Both the position numbers and the translations under genes were made by a program. A stretch of DNA of 64,000 nucleotides from Kribbella amoyensis (GTDB lineage Bacteria; Actinomycetota; Actinomycetes; Propionibacteriales; Kribbellaceae). Numbering within the stretch: position 1 is the first letter of the stretch; each line of letters begins with the position of its first letter. The notes beneath the pieces were generated by a model. It did not search any database. It was given only the letters and a program-made list of their open reading frames with translations, and was not told where the DNA came from. The stretch spans positions 3,720,001 through 3,784,000 of the forward strand of contig NZ_VIVK01000001.1 of NCBI RefSeq assembly GCF_007828865.1. Direction: 5' to 3'. Shown here piece after piece: positions 17,210 to 25,313 of this stretch.

Positions 17210-17893
17210 GTGGCGCACAGCTTGCTGTTGGTGGACGACGAGCCCCGGATCCGCCGGGTACTGCGACTCGCGCTCGAGGACGAGGGCTACCAGATCTCCG
17301 AAGCGGGCAACGGACTGGAGGCGCTGGTCGCGTTGCGCCGCGAACCGCCGGACGTGGTGCTGCTCGACCTGATGCTGCCGGACCGGGACGGGTTCGCCGT
17401 CTGCCGGGAGATCCGGCGCAGCAGCGACGTCCCGGTGATCATGGTGACCGCGCGGACCGACAGCCACGACGTGGTCGCCGGGCTGGAGGCGGGCGCGGAC
17501 GACTACGTGACCAAACCACTGGTGGCCAAGGAGCTCTCGGCCCGGATCCGCGCCCTGCTCCGCCGGGTCGAACCGGCCACCACCCCGCAGGCCGACCTGC
17601 TCGCGATCGGCGACCTGGAGATCGACGTCCCGGCCGCCGAGGTGCTCCGCGACGGCGAACTGCTGGCGCTGACCCGGACGGAGTTCAAGCTGCTGGTCGA
17701 GCTGGCGGTGGCCGAGGGCAAGGTCTGTAGCCGCGAGCACCTGCTGTCCCGGGTCTGGGGGTACGGGTACTTCGGCGACAGCCGGATCGTCGACGTGCAC
17801 GTCCGCCGGCTGCGGCTGAAGATCGAACGCGACCCGGCCAGTCCGCGGCACCTCGTCACCGCCCGCGGTCTCGGGTACCGACTGGTGAGCTGA
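17210..17893 (+). CDS. OmpR/PhoB-family response regulator
   Basis: 227 residues, GTG start. The receiver domain (about 1-115) has the acidic pair DD at 9-10, phospho-acceptor Asp53 in LLDLMLP and the Lys in TKPLVAKEL. The DNA-binding winged helix (about 130-227) has the recognition-helix region SRIVDVHVRRLRLKIE and a terminal RGLGYRL. It probably controls the divergent peptide importer and itself through the GTCAT repeats. The kinase gene starts 2 bp after its stop. Confidence 0.92.
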   Translation: MAHSLLLVDDEPRIRRVLRLALEDEGYQISEAGNGLEALVALRREPPDVVLLDLMLPDRDGFAVCREIRRSSDVPVIMVTARTDSHDVVAGLEAGADDYVTKPLVAKELSARIRALLRRVEPATTPQADLLAIGDLEIDVPAAEVLRDGELLALTRTEFKLLVELAVAEGKVCSREHLLSRVWGYGYFGDSRIVDVHVRRLRLKIERDPASPRHLVTARGLGYRLVS

Positions 17894-17895
17894 CG

Positions 17896-19299
17896 GTGCG
17901 CGGCCGGGTCAGCCTGCGGGGGCGGGTGATGCTCGCCTACGGCCTGCTCGCGCTCGGATTCGCGGTCGTGCTCGCGGTGGTCAGCTGGAACGTGGTGTCG
18001 AGCCACCTGATCGACCAGCGGATCTCGTCGGCCGAGGTCGAGACCGCCGACAACGCGGCCGCCCTGCACTACGGCATCTTCGGCCCGAGCCGGCCCTGCC
18101 GCCCGGTCCGCGAGACCCCGGAGTGCTCCGGTCCGGCCCCGGCCCGGGACGTCGACATCGCCGGGCTGCTCAGCACCCTGCCGTCGACGGACTCGGCCGC
18201 GTCGATGGTCTTCTACGACGGCACCTGGTACTCCGCGACCGGCCGGCCGGCCGATCTGCCCGCGGACCTGGTGGCGGCGGTCCGCGCCGACCGGCCGGCG
18301 TCCCGGCGGATGGAGGTCAGCGGCCAGCAGGTGCTGGCCGTCGGTGTCCCGCTGTCGCCGCCGGGTGCGGCGTACTTCGAGTGGCACCCGATGACCGCGC
18401 TCGACGACACCCTGCGGACGGTGAAGCTCACCCTCGTCGTGGCCGCGATCATGACCGCGCTGCTCGGGCTCGCGGTCGGACGGCTCGCGAGTACGGTCGC
18501 GTTGCGGCCGCTGGCGAAGCTGACCGACGTGGCGTCGGAGGTCGCCCGGGGCCAGCTGGACGCGCGGTTGCAGGCCGAGGACGACCGGGACCTCGGCGGG
18601 CTGGCACGGTCGTTCAACCAGACGGCGGCGAACCTGCAACGCCGGGTCGCGGCCGACGCCCGGTTCGCCGGGGACGTGAGTCACGAGCTGCGGACGCCGT
18701 TGATGACGATGCTGAACTCGATGCAGCTGATCCAGAACCACCGCGACGAACTACCGGCCGTGGTCCGCGAACCGGTCGACCTGCTCGGCGACGACCTGGA
18801 CCGGTTCCGCCGGCTGGTTGTCGACCTGCTGGAGATCTCTCGCGACGACGGCGGTGACCAGGGCAGCCGCGAGATCGTCCGGATCGCCGACCTGGTCCGC
18901 GCCGCCGCCGACGCGACCGCGGGCCGCCAGGTCACCACGGTGGAGCCCGAGGCCGAGCAGCTCACCCTGCAGGCCGACAAGCGCCGCCTGGAACGCGTCG
19001 TGGCCAACCTGGTGGAGAACGCCGAGGACCACGCGGGCGGCTGCAAAGGCGTCACGGTCACGGCCGGCGGCCTCGGCGTCGTCATCACCGTCGACGACTC
19101 CGGTCCCGGCATCCCGGACGAACACCTGGACCGCATCTTCGAACGGTTCGGCCGCGCCGATCCGACCGGCGGGGGCCGCGGGGTCGGACTCGGGCTCGCG
19201 ATCGTGGCCCGGCACGTCCAGTGGCATCAGGGCACGATCCAGGCCGGGAAACGCCCCGAAGGCGGCGCCCGGTTCACCGTCGAACTGCCGGCCACCTGA
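17896..19299 (+). CDS. Sensor histidine kinase
   Basis: 467 residues, GTG start. TM1 (13-32) and TM2 (about 178-198) flank an extracellular sensor of about 145 residues containing two Cys in PCRPVRETPEC that may form a disulfide. A HAMP domain follows (about 199-250), then the H-box FAGDVSHELRTPL (His263), N-box NLVENAEDH, G1 DDSGPGIP and G2 GVGLGLAI. Partner of the preceding regulator; the signal may relate to the transported peptide. Confidence 0.93.
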   Translation: MRGRVSLRGRVMLAYGLLALGFAVVLAVVSWNVVSSHLIDQRISSAEVETADNAAALHYGIFGPSRPCRPVRETPECSGPAPARDVDIAGLLSTLPSTDSAASMVFYDGTWYSATGRPADLPADLVAAVRADRPASRRMEVSGQQVLAVGVPLSPPGAAYFEWHPMTALDDTLRTVKLTLVVAAIMTALLGLAVGRLASTVALRPLAKLTDVASEVARGQLDARLQAEDDRDLGGLARSFNQTAANLQRRVAADARFAGDVSHELRTPLMTMLNSMQLIQNHRDELPAVVREPVDLLGDDLDRFRRLVVDLLEISRDDGGDQGSREIVRIADLVRAAADATAGRQVTTVEPEAEQLTLQADKRRLERVVANLVENAEDHAGGCKGVTVTAGGLGVVITVDDSGPGIPDEHLDRIFERFGRADPTGGGRGVGLGLAIVARHVQWHQGTIQAGKRPEGGARFTVELPAT

Positions 19300-19330
19300 A
19301 TATTCACGTGCGCCACCGAGCGTCACCTCG

Positions 19331-19336
19331 TACCGT
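19331..19336 (+). promoter_or_regulatory. -10 box of the ABC-F leader
   Basis: TACCGT ends six bases before the ATG of the seven-codon ORF at 19343, the same leaderless spacing seen at the tyrS leader. No convincing -35 box. Confidence 0.4.
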
Positions 19337-19342
19337 GGGCGC

Positions 19343-19366
19343 ATGGCTACTTGCCTCTGTGTCTAG
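19343..19366 (+). CDS. Seven-residue upstream ORF (MATCLCV) before the ABC-F gene
   Basis: ATG to TAG with no room for an untranslated leader if the -10 box is correct. Two of seven codons are cysteine (TGC, TGT). Immediately after its stop, TGACCGA (19368-19374) can pair with TTGGTCA (19421-19427), which covers the region just before and at the ABC-F start; a ribosome at the mini-ORF stop would block that pairing. This resembles translation-coupled control. Confidence 0.45.
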   Translation: MATCLCV

Positions 19367-19426
19367 CTGACCGACCCGCTTTCGCAGGTGGAGTCCGTCT
19401 TCTAGTCATCACGGAGTGTGTTGGTC

Positions 19427-21025
19427 ATGATCACCGTACGCGGTGTCGAACTGCGTTTTGGCGCCCGGCTGTTGCTGGGCGAGGTTACCTTTCACGTCGG
19501 TCCCGGCGACCGGGTCGGTCTGGTCGGGCGCAACGGCGCCGGCAAGACCACCCTGTTGCGCACGCTCGCCGGGCAGGAGCGGCCGGCCGCGGGCACGATC
19601 CAGGCGACCGGCTCGGTCGGGTATCTGCCGCAGGACCCGAAGGCCGCCGATCCCGCGATCACCGTGACCGCGCGGATCCTGTCCGCCCGCGGCCTCGATG
19701 TCGCGGTGGCGCGGTTGCGGAAGGCGGAGGCCGCGATGGCCACCGCGACCGGGGCCGCGCAGGAGCGGGCGATGGCGGCGTACGTCCGGGCCGAGACCGC
19801 GTTCCTCGCCGCCGGTGGGTACGCCGCGGAGGCCGAGGCGGCGCGGCTGGCCGCCGGAGTGGGGTTGCCGATGCGGGCGATGGAGCAACCGGTCGGCGAG
19901 TTGTCGGGCGGTCAGCGCCGGCGGGTCGAGCTGGCCCGGATCCTGTTCGCCGAGCACGACACGTTGCTGCTGGACGAGCCGACGAACCACCTGGACGCGG
20001 ACTCCGTGCTCTGGTTGCGGTCCTTCCTGCTCGGCTACCCGGGCGGTCTGATCGTGATCAGCCACGACCGTGAGTTGCTGGCGGCAACGGTCAACCGGGT
20101 GTTCCACCTGGACCCGCAGCGGGCCGCGATCGACGTGCACAACACCGGCTGGGCGAAGTACCTCGAGCAGCTGGCAGTGGACGAGCGGCGGCGCGCGCGG
20201 GAACGTAGTACGGCGGAACGCAAGGCGGCCGTGCTGCATTCGCAGGCAGCGAAGATGCAGGCCGGCGCCAGCACGGCCGTTGCCGCGCGCAACATGGCGC
20301 GCCGGGCCGACAAGCTGCTCGCCGACCTCGAGCCGGTACGCCGCGCCGCCCGCGTCGCGCGGATCCGGCTGCCCGATCCGGTCCCGTCCGGCCGGACCCC
20401 ACTGAGCGCGACGGGCCTGACGAAGGCGTACGGCGGGCTCCGGGTCCTCACCGGCGTCGACCTGGCCGTGGACCGGGGCAGCCGGGTGGTGATCCTCGGG
20501 CTCAACGGTGCCGGGAAGACCACGTTGCTCCGCGTCCTCGCCGGGCAGGAACAGCCTGACGACGGCCGGGTGATCCACGGGCACGGGCTCCGGCTCGGGT
20601 ACTTCGCGCAGGAGCACGACACGCTCGACCTGGCCGGTACGGTCCGGCAGAACCTCGCCTCGGTGGCCCCCGGGTTGACCGACGGTGAGGTGCGGACCGT
20701 CCTCGGGTCGTTCCTCTTCAGCGGGGACGACGCGGACAAACCCGCGCGGGTGCTGTCCGGTGGTGAGAAGACCCGGCTCGCGCTGGCCGGCCTGGTCCAC
20801 TCGGGCGCGAACGTGCTGCTGCTGGACGAGCCGACGAACAACCTCGACCCGGCCTCCCGCGACGAGGTGCTCGGCGCGGTCGGCTCGTACCCGGGCGCGA
20901 TCGTCATGGTCACCCACGACGAGGGCGCCATCGAGGCCCTCCGGCCGGACCGGGTGCTGCTGCTCCCGGACGCGACCGAGGACCTGTGGTCCGACGAGTA
21001 CCTCGAACTGGTCTCGCTGGCCTGA
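19427..21025 (+). CDS. ABC-F family ATPase (ribosome-associated)
   Basis: 532 residues from the ATG at 19427 with GGAG 10 nt upstream; the in-frame GTG at 19418 sits too close to that site. Two ABC domains without membrane segments: Walker A GRNGAGKTT (34-42) and GLNGAGKTT (about 355), signatures LSGGQRRRVELA and LSGGEKTRLALA, Walker B DEPTNHLD and DEPTNNLD. The linker (about residues 240-315) is Arg/Ala-rich as in ABC-F proteins that enter the ribosomal E site. Such proteins rescue ribosomes or protect against antibiotics; which of these applies is unknown. Confidence 0.9.
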   Translation: MITVRGVELRFGARLLLGEVTFHVGPGDRVGLVGRNGAGKTTLLRTLAGQERPAAGTIQATGSVGYLPQDPKAADPAITVTARILSARGLDVAVARLRKAEAAMATATGAAQERAMAAYVRAETAFLAAGGYAAEAEAARLAAGVGLPMRAMEQPVGELSGGQRRRVELARILFAEHDTLLLDEPTNHLDADSVLWLRSFLLGYPGGLIVISHDRELLAATVNRVFHLDPQRAAIDVHNTGWAKYLEQLAVDERRRARERSTAERKAAVLHSQAAKMQAGASTAVAARNMARRADKLLADLEPVRRAARVARIRLPDPVPSGRTPLSATGLTKAYGGLRVLTGVDLAVDRGSRVVILGLNGAGKTTLLRVLAGQEQPDDGRVIHGHGLRLGYFAQEHDTLDLAGTVRQNLASVAPGLTDGEVRTVLGSFLFSGDDADKPARVLSGGEKTRLALAGLVHSGANVLLLDEPTNNLDPASRDEVLGAVGSYPGAIVMVTHDEGAIEALRPDRVLLLPDATEDLWSDEYLELVSLA

Positions 21026-21028
21026 GGG

Positions 21029-21613
21029 TCAGGGCGCCGGCGGGGCGAGGGCGCGGACGACGACAGCGGTGAGCTCGTCCGCGTACGCCTCGTCGAACGG
21101 GTGGGTGCGCAGGATCCAGCGGTGGTAGATCGGCCCGAAGATCACCTCGACGGCGACGTCCAGGTCGAGTCCGGCGGCGACCTGCCCCGCCTCCTGCGCG
21201 GCCACCAGCCGGCGTCGGGTGGCGGCGAGCTGGGGGCGGAGCATCCGGGTCAGCACCGACTCGCTGAGGGCCGGGTCGTGCTGCATGTCGATCATCAGTG
21301 CCCGCAGCGTCGCCGACGTGTCCTCGTCGGCGAACGCGGCGATCGTTGCCCGCAGCACCAGGCGCAGGTCGGCCGTGAGATCGCCGGTGTCGGGCCACTC
21401 GACGTCCGGTTGCTCGGCGATCAGGGCGTCGAGCACGACCGCGCCCTTCGACGGCCACCAGCGGTAGATCGTCTGCTTGCCGACCCCGGCCCGTGCCGCG
21501 ATGCCCTCGATGGTGGTCCTCGCGTAGCCGAGCTCGGCGACCGCAGCGGCGGCCGCGGTAAGGATCGCGCTGTGGGCCCGGTCGCTGCGCCGGCGCTGGT
21601 CTGGACTTTTCAT
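21029..21613 (-). CDS. TetR-family transcriptional regulator
   Basis: 194 residues from the ATG at 21613; an upstream in-frame ATG at 21649 would place the operator inside the gene. The N-terminal HTH is TIEGIAARAGVGKQTIYRWW (residues about 35-55), the 'YRWWPSK' type, with a ligand-binding C-terminal domain. It ends 3 bp from the ABC-F stop (convergent) and diverges from the SDR gene at 21667, its likely target. Confidence 0.9.
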   Translation of the reverse strand: MKSPDQRRRSDRAHSAILTAAAAAVAELGYARTTIEGIAARAGVGKQTIYRWWPSKGAVVLDALIAEQPDVEWPDTGDLTADLRLVLRATIAAFADEDTSATLRALMIDMQHDPALSESVLTRMLRPQLAATRRRLVAAQEAGQVAAGLDLDVAVEVIFGPIYHRWILRTHPFDEAYADELTAVVVRALAPPAP

Positions 21614-21617
21614 AGGC

Positions 21618-21637
21618 GAGACGATACGGTCCGTCTC
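21618..21637. promoter_or_regulatory. TetR operator candidate with leaderless promoter
   Basis: GAGACG-N8-CGTCTC lies between the divergent tetR and SDR genes. On the minus strand the -10-like TATCGT (21626-21621) overlaps it and ends seven bases before the tetR ATG at 21613. Position and symmetry fit autorepression. Confidence 0.5.
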
Positions 21638-21666
21638 GTTGAAGTTCAAGCGGAGAGGTCGAGCAG

Positions 21667-22530
21667 ATGAGACTGTGGTTGATCACCGGGGCCGGCCGGG
21701 GGTTGGGGCGCGCGTTCGCCGAGGCGGCGCTGGAGCGGGGTGACCGGGTGGTCGCGACGATCCGCCGGGACGGGGTGCTCGACGACCTGGTCAAGGAGTA
21801 CGGCGACCGGGTGGTGCCACGCCGGCTCGACGTCGGGTCCCGCGCCGACGTGGCGGCGGTGGTGGCCGACGTGGTCGCCACTGTGGGCACGCCGGACGTG
21901 GTCGTGAACAACGCCGGGTACGGGCTGGTCGGTGCGGTCGAGGAGTTGTCCGAGGCGGAGCTGCGGGCCCAGTTCGACGTGAACCTGTACGGCGCGGTCT
22001 GGGTGAGCCAGGCCGTGCTGCCGGCGATGCGGGCGCGCGGATCCGGGCGGATCGTGCAGGTGTCCAGCGTGGGCGCGGTCGGGCATCTGCCGTTGTTCGG
22101 TGCGTACAACGCGACCAAGTGGGCGCTGGAGGGACTGAGCGCGGCGCTCGCGGACGAGGTCCGGCCGTTCGGGATCGGGGTCCACCTGCTCCAGCTCGGT
22201 GGATTCGCGACCGACTGGGCCGGCTCGAGCATGCGCTTCACCACCGCCGACCCGGCGTACGACGGCACCCGCGAGGCGATCCTCGGCCTGCCGTCCTACC
22301 CGACCGCCGAGCAGATCGCAGCTGCCGCCGAGTCGGCCCCGGCGGAGTCCGCGGAAGCGGCCGAGGAGTCGCCGGCGGTGGCGGCACAGGCGCTGCTGGC
22401 GTTCCTGGACGAGCCGGAACCGGCGCTGCGCAAGGTGATCGGCACCGGCGCACACGCGATGGTGAGTGCCGCGCTGGAGTGGCGCCGCGACGACTACGCC
22501 CGCGACCCCGCCTTCACCTGGCCCACCTGA
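21667..22530 (+). CDS. Short-chain dehydrogenase/reductase
   Basis: 287 residues. Cofactor site TGAGRGLGR (residues 7-15), NNAGYG, catalytic Ser in VQVSSVGAV and YNATK place it in the classical SDR family (NADP-preferring, judging from basic residues after the first turn). An Ala/Glu-rich insert (AAAAESAPAESAEAAEESP) near residue 220-240 is unusual. A RBS (GGAGAGG) lies 10 nt before the ATG. Probably controlled by the divergent TetR; the substrate is unknown. Confidence 0.88.
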   Translation: MRLWLITGAGRGLGRAFAEAALERGDRVVATIRRDGVLDDLVKEYGDRVVPRRLDVGSRADVAAVVADVVATVGTPDVVVNNAGYGLVGAVEELSEAELRAQFDVNLYGAVWVSQAVLPAMRARGSGRIVQVSSVGAVGHLPLFGAYNATKWALEGLSAALADEVRPFGIGVHLLQLGGFATDWAGSSMRFTTADPAYDGTREAILGLPSYPTAEQIAAAAESAPAESAEAAEESPAVAAQALLAFLDEPEPALRKVIGTGAHAMVSAALEWRRDDYARDPAFTWPT

Positions 22531-22545
22531 GCCAGGCCCGGCGGC

Positions 22546-22576
22546 GACCCGGGCCGGCGGTTGCCGGCCCCGGGTC
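22546..22576. terminator. Bidirectional hairpin between SDR and DUF1905 genes
   Basis: GACCCGGGCCGGC and GCCGGCCCCGGGTC (one bulged C) with loop GGTT. It sits between convergent genes and overlaps the DUF1905 stop, so it could stop transcription from both sides. Confidence 0.6.
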
Positions 22577-22859
22577 AGAGGCGTTCGTTCAGGTGCACGG
22601 TGATCTCGTCGCCGGGATTCTTGCCGAGCCGGTCGCGGAGCTCGCCCTTGACCGGGAGTTTGTGGGTACCGTCGCCGAGCGCCATGAACGAGCTCTCGAA
22701 CGGCTCCCCGTCCATCGTGCCGCGGACTTTCACCAGCCCGCGGGTCCCGAAGTACTCGGCCGACCCGGGCATCACCAGGTACGTCCAGCCGCCCTTCGCG
22801 TCGCTCTTCAGCAGCGGTGCGGTGAACTGCTTGTCCAGCTTGCCGGCCTGCTTGCTCAT
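22575..22859 (-). CDS. DUF1905-domain protein
   Basis: 94 residues. The DUF1905 fold (small beta-barrel) is recognised from [36 protein letters not shown] and [10 protein letters not shown]. Function of the family is not established. It faces away from the GNAT gene across a perfect 19-bp palindrome at 22929, so the two may share regulation. Confidence 0.85.
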   Translation of the reverse strand: MSKQAGKLDKQFTAPLLKSDAKGGWTYLVMPGSAEYFGTRGLVKVRGTMDGEPFESSFMALGDGTHKLPVKGELRDRLGKNPGDEITVHLNERL

Positions 22860-22928
22860 CTCGGTCTCCTTGTCCGTCGCGGTGCCTTCACCTCACAGGT
22901 AGAAGCCGCGCCACCCGTTTCGACATCC

Positions 22929-22947
22929 TGCACCGAACTTCGGTGCA
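22929..22947. promoter_or_regulatory. Perfect 19-bp palindrome, operator candidate
   Basis: TGCACCGAACTTCGGTGCA (two 9-bp arms around one C) lies between the divergent DUF1905 and GNAT genes. An outer pair CATCCTG (22925-22931) and CAGGATG (22960-22966) flanks it. No regulator gene adjoins it, so the binder would act from elsewhere. Confidence 0.6.
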
Positions 22948-22972
22948 AATCGTGGATGGCAGGATGAGAAGC

Positions 22973-23482
22973 GTGGAGATCAGAGCCGGGGGAGCGGCCG
23001 ACGTGGCCGGCGTGCTGGAGCTGCTGGACGGGGCGACCGAGTGGCTGGTGGCGCAGGGGCGGACCGATCAGTGGGGCACCGAACGGCACTCGGCCAACCC
23101 GCGCCGGGTCGAGCAGGTCACCGGATTCGCGGCGGACGGTGGGCTGTGGATCGCCGAACGCGACGGCCGGGCCGTCGGCGCGCTGGCGGTCGGCGCGGCC
23201 CTCCCGTACGTCCCGCCCGCCACCGAGCCCGAGCTGTACGTCCGCCTGCTCGTGACGGACCGGGCGGCCAAGGGCACCGGGATCGGCACGGCCCTGCTCG
23301 ACCACGCCCGCTCCCTCGCGAAGGAGCTGGGCGTCGGGATGCTCCGGGTGGACTGTTTCGCGGGCGGCGACGGTGCCCTGGTCCGGTACTACGAAGGCCA
23401 GGGCTTCACCCGCGCGGAAGCGTTCGAGGTACCGGTCAACGACTCCGCGTGGCCGGGTCAGCTGCTGATCCAGCGGCTGTGA
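22973..23482 (+). CDS. GNAT-family N-acetyltransferase
   Basis: 169 residues from the GTG at 22973, chosen because AGGA lies 8 nt upstream and the protein then begins MEIRAGGAADV as GNATs do; ATG 22964 is an alternative. The acetyl-CoA loop is RAAKGTGIGTALL, preceded by the beta4 strand LYVRLLVTD; the late YYEGQGF motif is typical. The substrate is unknown. Its 3' end overlaps the convergent CDF gene by 47 bp. Confidence 0.85.
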   Translation: MEIRAGGAADVAGVLELLDGATEWLVAQGRTDQWGTERHSANPRRVEQVTGFAADGGLWIAERDGRAVGALAVGAALPYVPPATEPELYVRLLVTDRAAKGTGIGTALLDHARSLAKELGVGMLRVDCFAGGDGALVRYYEGQGFTRAEAFEVPVNDSAWPGQLLIQRL

Positions 23483-24428
23483 CCGACTCTGGTACCGGCC
23501 GGTGGACGGCGCCGTGCGAGTCGCTGCAGTGAGCCTCGAGGACATCGCCGGTGGCGTGGTCGACCTGCAACGTCGAATGGGTCAGGTGATGCCGGTCGGC
23601 GAGGACCGCCTCGATCCGGCCGCGGATCTGGTGGCAGTCCAGGCCCTCGCGGACCAGGATGTGCGCGGACGCGGCCGGTTCGCCCGAGGTGATCTCCCAG
23701 ACGTGCAGGTCGTGCACCTCGACGACTCCGTCGACGGCGCACAGCTCGGCGCCGAGCGCGGCCGGGTCGAGTCCGGCCGGCGCGGCCTCGAGGAAGATCC
23801 GGCCCGAGGCGCGGACCAGATCGATCCCCGCCTTGAGCATCAGCGCGGCGACCACCAGCGCGGCGATCGCGTCGGCCCGGCTGAACCCGGTGAGCAGGAC
23901 GACCAGCCCGGCCACCGCCGTCGCGATGAAGGCGAACAAATCGTTGAGGATGTGCTGGAACGCGCCTTCGACGTTCAGGCTGGACCGGTTCGCCTTGCTG
24001 ATCAGCCAGGTCGCCGCGAGGTTCACCACGATCCCGGCCACCCCGGTGATCAGGACCAGCGCGCCCTTCACCTCGGGCGGGTGGATCATCCGCTGCACCG
24101 ACTCGTACACGAAGAACGCGGCGAGCAGCAGCAGGGTGATCCCGTTCGCCTGGGCGGACAGGATCTCCACCCGCTTGAAGCCGAAGGTGAAACCACCGGC
24201 CGGCGGCTTCGCGGAGAGCCGGATCGCCAGCAGCGCGAGCATGATCGCGATCGCGTCGGTCAGCATGTGCGCGGCGTCGGTGATCAGCGCCAGCGACCCG
24301 GCCGCCAGCCCGACGACCACCTCGGCGGCCATGAAGCCGAGGATCAGCGCCAGCGCACCGCTCAGCAGCCGCCGGTCCGCACTCGGGTTCGCCGCGTGCC
24401 CGTGCCCGTGACCATGACCGGCGCTCAC
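23436..24428 (-). CDS. Cation diffusion facilitator (Zn2+/Cd2+/Co2+ efflux)
   Basis: 330 residues; GTG start overlapping the stop of the ArsR gene. A His-rich N-terminus (GHGHGHGHA) precedes six membrane segments. The zinc sites HML-TDAIA (DAAHMLTDA, TM2) and HILND (TM5) carry the His/Asp ligands of a zinc-type CDF. The C-terminal cytoplasmic domain contains HDLHVWEI. It exports divalent metal in exchange for protons. The operon with an ArsR sensor makes zinc the likeliest ion. Confidence 0.92.
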   Translation of the reverse strand: MSAGHGHGHGHAANPSADRRLLSGALALILGFMAAEVVVGLAAGSLALITDAAHMLTDAIAIMLALLAIRLSAKPPAGGFTFGFKRVEILSAQANGITLLLLAAFFVYESVQRMIHPPEVKGALVLITGVAGIVVNLAATWLISKANRSSLNVEGAFQHILNDLFAFIATAVAGLVVLLTGFSRADAIAALVVAALMLKAGIDLVRASGRIFLEAAPAGLDPAALGAELCAVDGVVEVHDLHVWEITSGEPAASAHILVREGLDCHQIRGRIEAVLADRHHLTHSTLQVDHATGDVLEAHCSDSHGAVHRPVPESVTAAGSAADPATRSR

Positions 24429-24826
24429 TGGTCCCGCTCCGGGTGGATGGCGTCGGTGTGCTCGGTGTGGGCGACGGCCAGGTCGACGAGCATCCGGACG
24501 TGCGCGTCGTCGAGCCGGTAGAACGCCATCCGGCCGTCCCGGCGGACCGAGACGACCCGGTGCGCCCGCAGCAGCCGGAGCGCGTGCGACGTCGCCGACT
24601 CGCTCATCCCGGTCACCGCGGCGAGATCGCAGACGCACAGCTCCCCGTCGAGCAGCGCGACGAGCAGCTTCAGCCGGCGCGGGTCGCCGAGCAGCCCGAA
24701 CACGTCGGCCGTGTCGACGACGTCGTCCTCGGCGGGCATCCTGGCCAGGACGGTCTGCACCCGCTCCGGATCGACCAGCCGGACCGCGCACCCGTCGACG
24801 GACTGCACATCTGCAGAACTCTTCAT
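24425..24826 (-). CDS. ArsR/SmtB-family metal-sensing repressor
   Basis: 133 residues from the ATG at 24826, the first after a leaderless-type -10 box. The winged-helix HTH is AAVTGMSESATSHALRLL. Two possible metal sites are visible: ELCVCDLA (alpha3, cadC-type Cys pair) and the C-terminal DDAHVRMLVDLAVAHTEH (alpha5, SmtB/CzrA-type His/Asp). It should repress its own transcript, including the CDF exporter, until zinc or a similar ion binds. Confidence 0.9.
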   Translation of the reverse strand: MKSSADVQSVDGCAVRLVDPERVQTVLARMPAEDDVVDTADVFGLLGDPRRLKLLVALLDGELCVCDLAAVTGMSESATSHALRLLRAHRVVSVRRDGRMAFYRLDDAHVRMLVDLAVAHTEHTDAIHPERDQ

Positions 24827-24832
24827 ATATCC

Positions 24833-24838
24833 AAGGTA
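24833..24838 (-). promoter_or_regulatory. -10 box of the arsR-CDF operon
   Basis: TACCTT ends six bases before ATG 24826, consistent with a leaderless transcript. The AT-rich GGATAT between them is part of any operator. Confidence 0.4.
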
Positions 24839-24871
24839 GGGCACGCCCGCGCCCGCTGTCACGCCGGGTGG

Positions 24872-25279
24872 TCAGCTGGTGAGTTGGCGCAACAGGCCCA
24901 GCATGTCCGGGGCCACCCACTCCTCGGCGACCTGGCCGTCTTCGACCCGGTACAGCTCGAGGCTGGCGAACTCGACCTGCCGCTGGGTCGGCGGGATCTC
25001 GAGGAACGGGCCCTGGTGGGTGCCGGCGAAGTGCAGCCGGACCACGACCTGGTCACCGGCGCCGAAGATGTCGTCGATCGTGATCCGCAGGTCGGGGAAG
25101 GCGTCCAGCATGTGCTGGGCGCCGGCCCGCCAGGTGTCCCGGCCGAGGCTGGGCTCGGGCCGGCCGGGCTGATGGGCGACGAAGTCCTCGGTCAGGTGCG
25201 CGGCGGCCCGGTCCAGGTCGCCACTCGCGAGCAACTTGTACAGTCCCTGCAGCAATTCGACGTTGTCCTGGGTCCTCAT
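24872..25279 (-). CDS. SnoaL-like / ester cyclase family protein
   Basis: 135 residues from the ATG at 25279 (GAAGGA 8 nt upstream). NVELLQGLYKLLASGDLD, FVAHQPG, AFPDLRITIDD and FAGTHQGPF are the family marks of the NTF2-like cone fold; the ester-cyclase branch often acts on polyketide-type or aromatic substrates or has no known activity. Divergent from a MarR gene, which probably controls it. Confidence 0.8.
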   Translation of the reverse strand: MRTQDNVELLQGLYKLLASGDLDRAAAHLTEDFVAHQPGRPEPSLGRDTWRAGAQHMLDAFPDLRITIDDIFGAGDQVVVRLHFAGTHQGPFLEIPPTQRQVEFASLELYRVEDGQVAEEWVAPDMLGLLRQLTS

Positions 25280-25313
25280 CGGCGTCCTTCGATCGGGGTA
25301 CGATTTAGTGAAC

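Noticed and set aside
21029-22268. Minus-strand 452-codon frame across the tetR/SDR locus
   Set aside because: A shadow of the SDR gene; the real tetR is in another frame.
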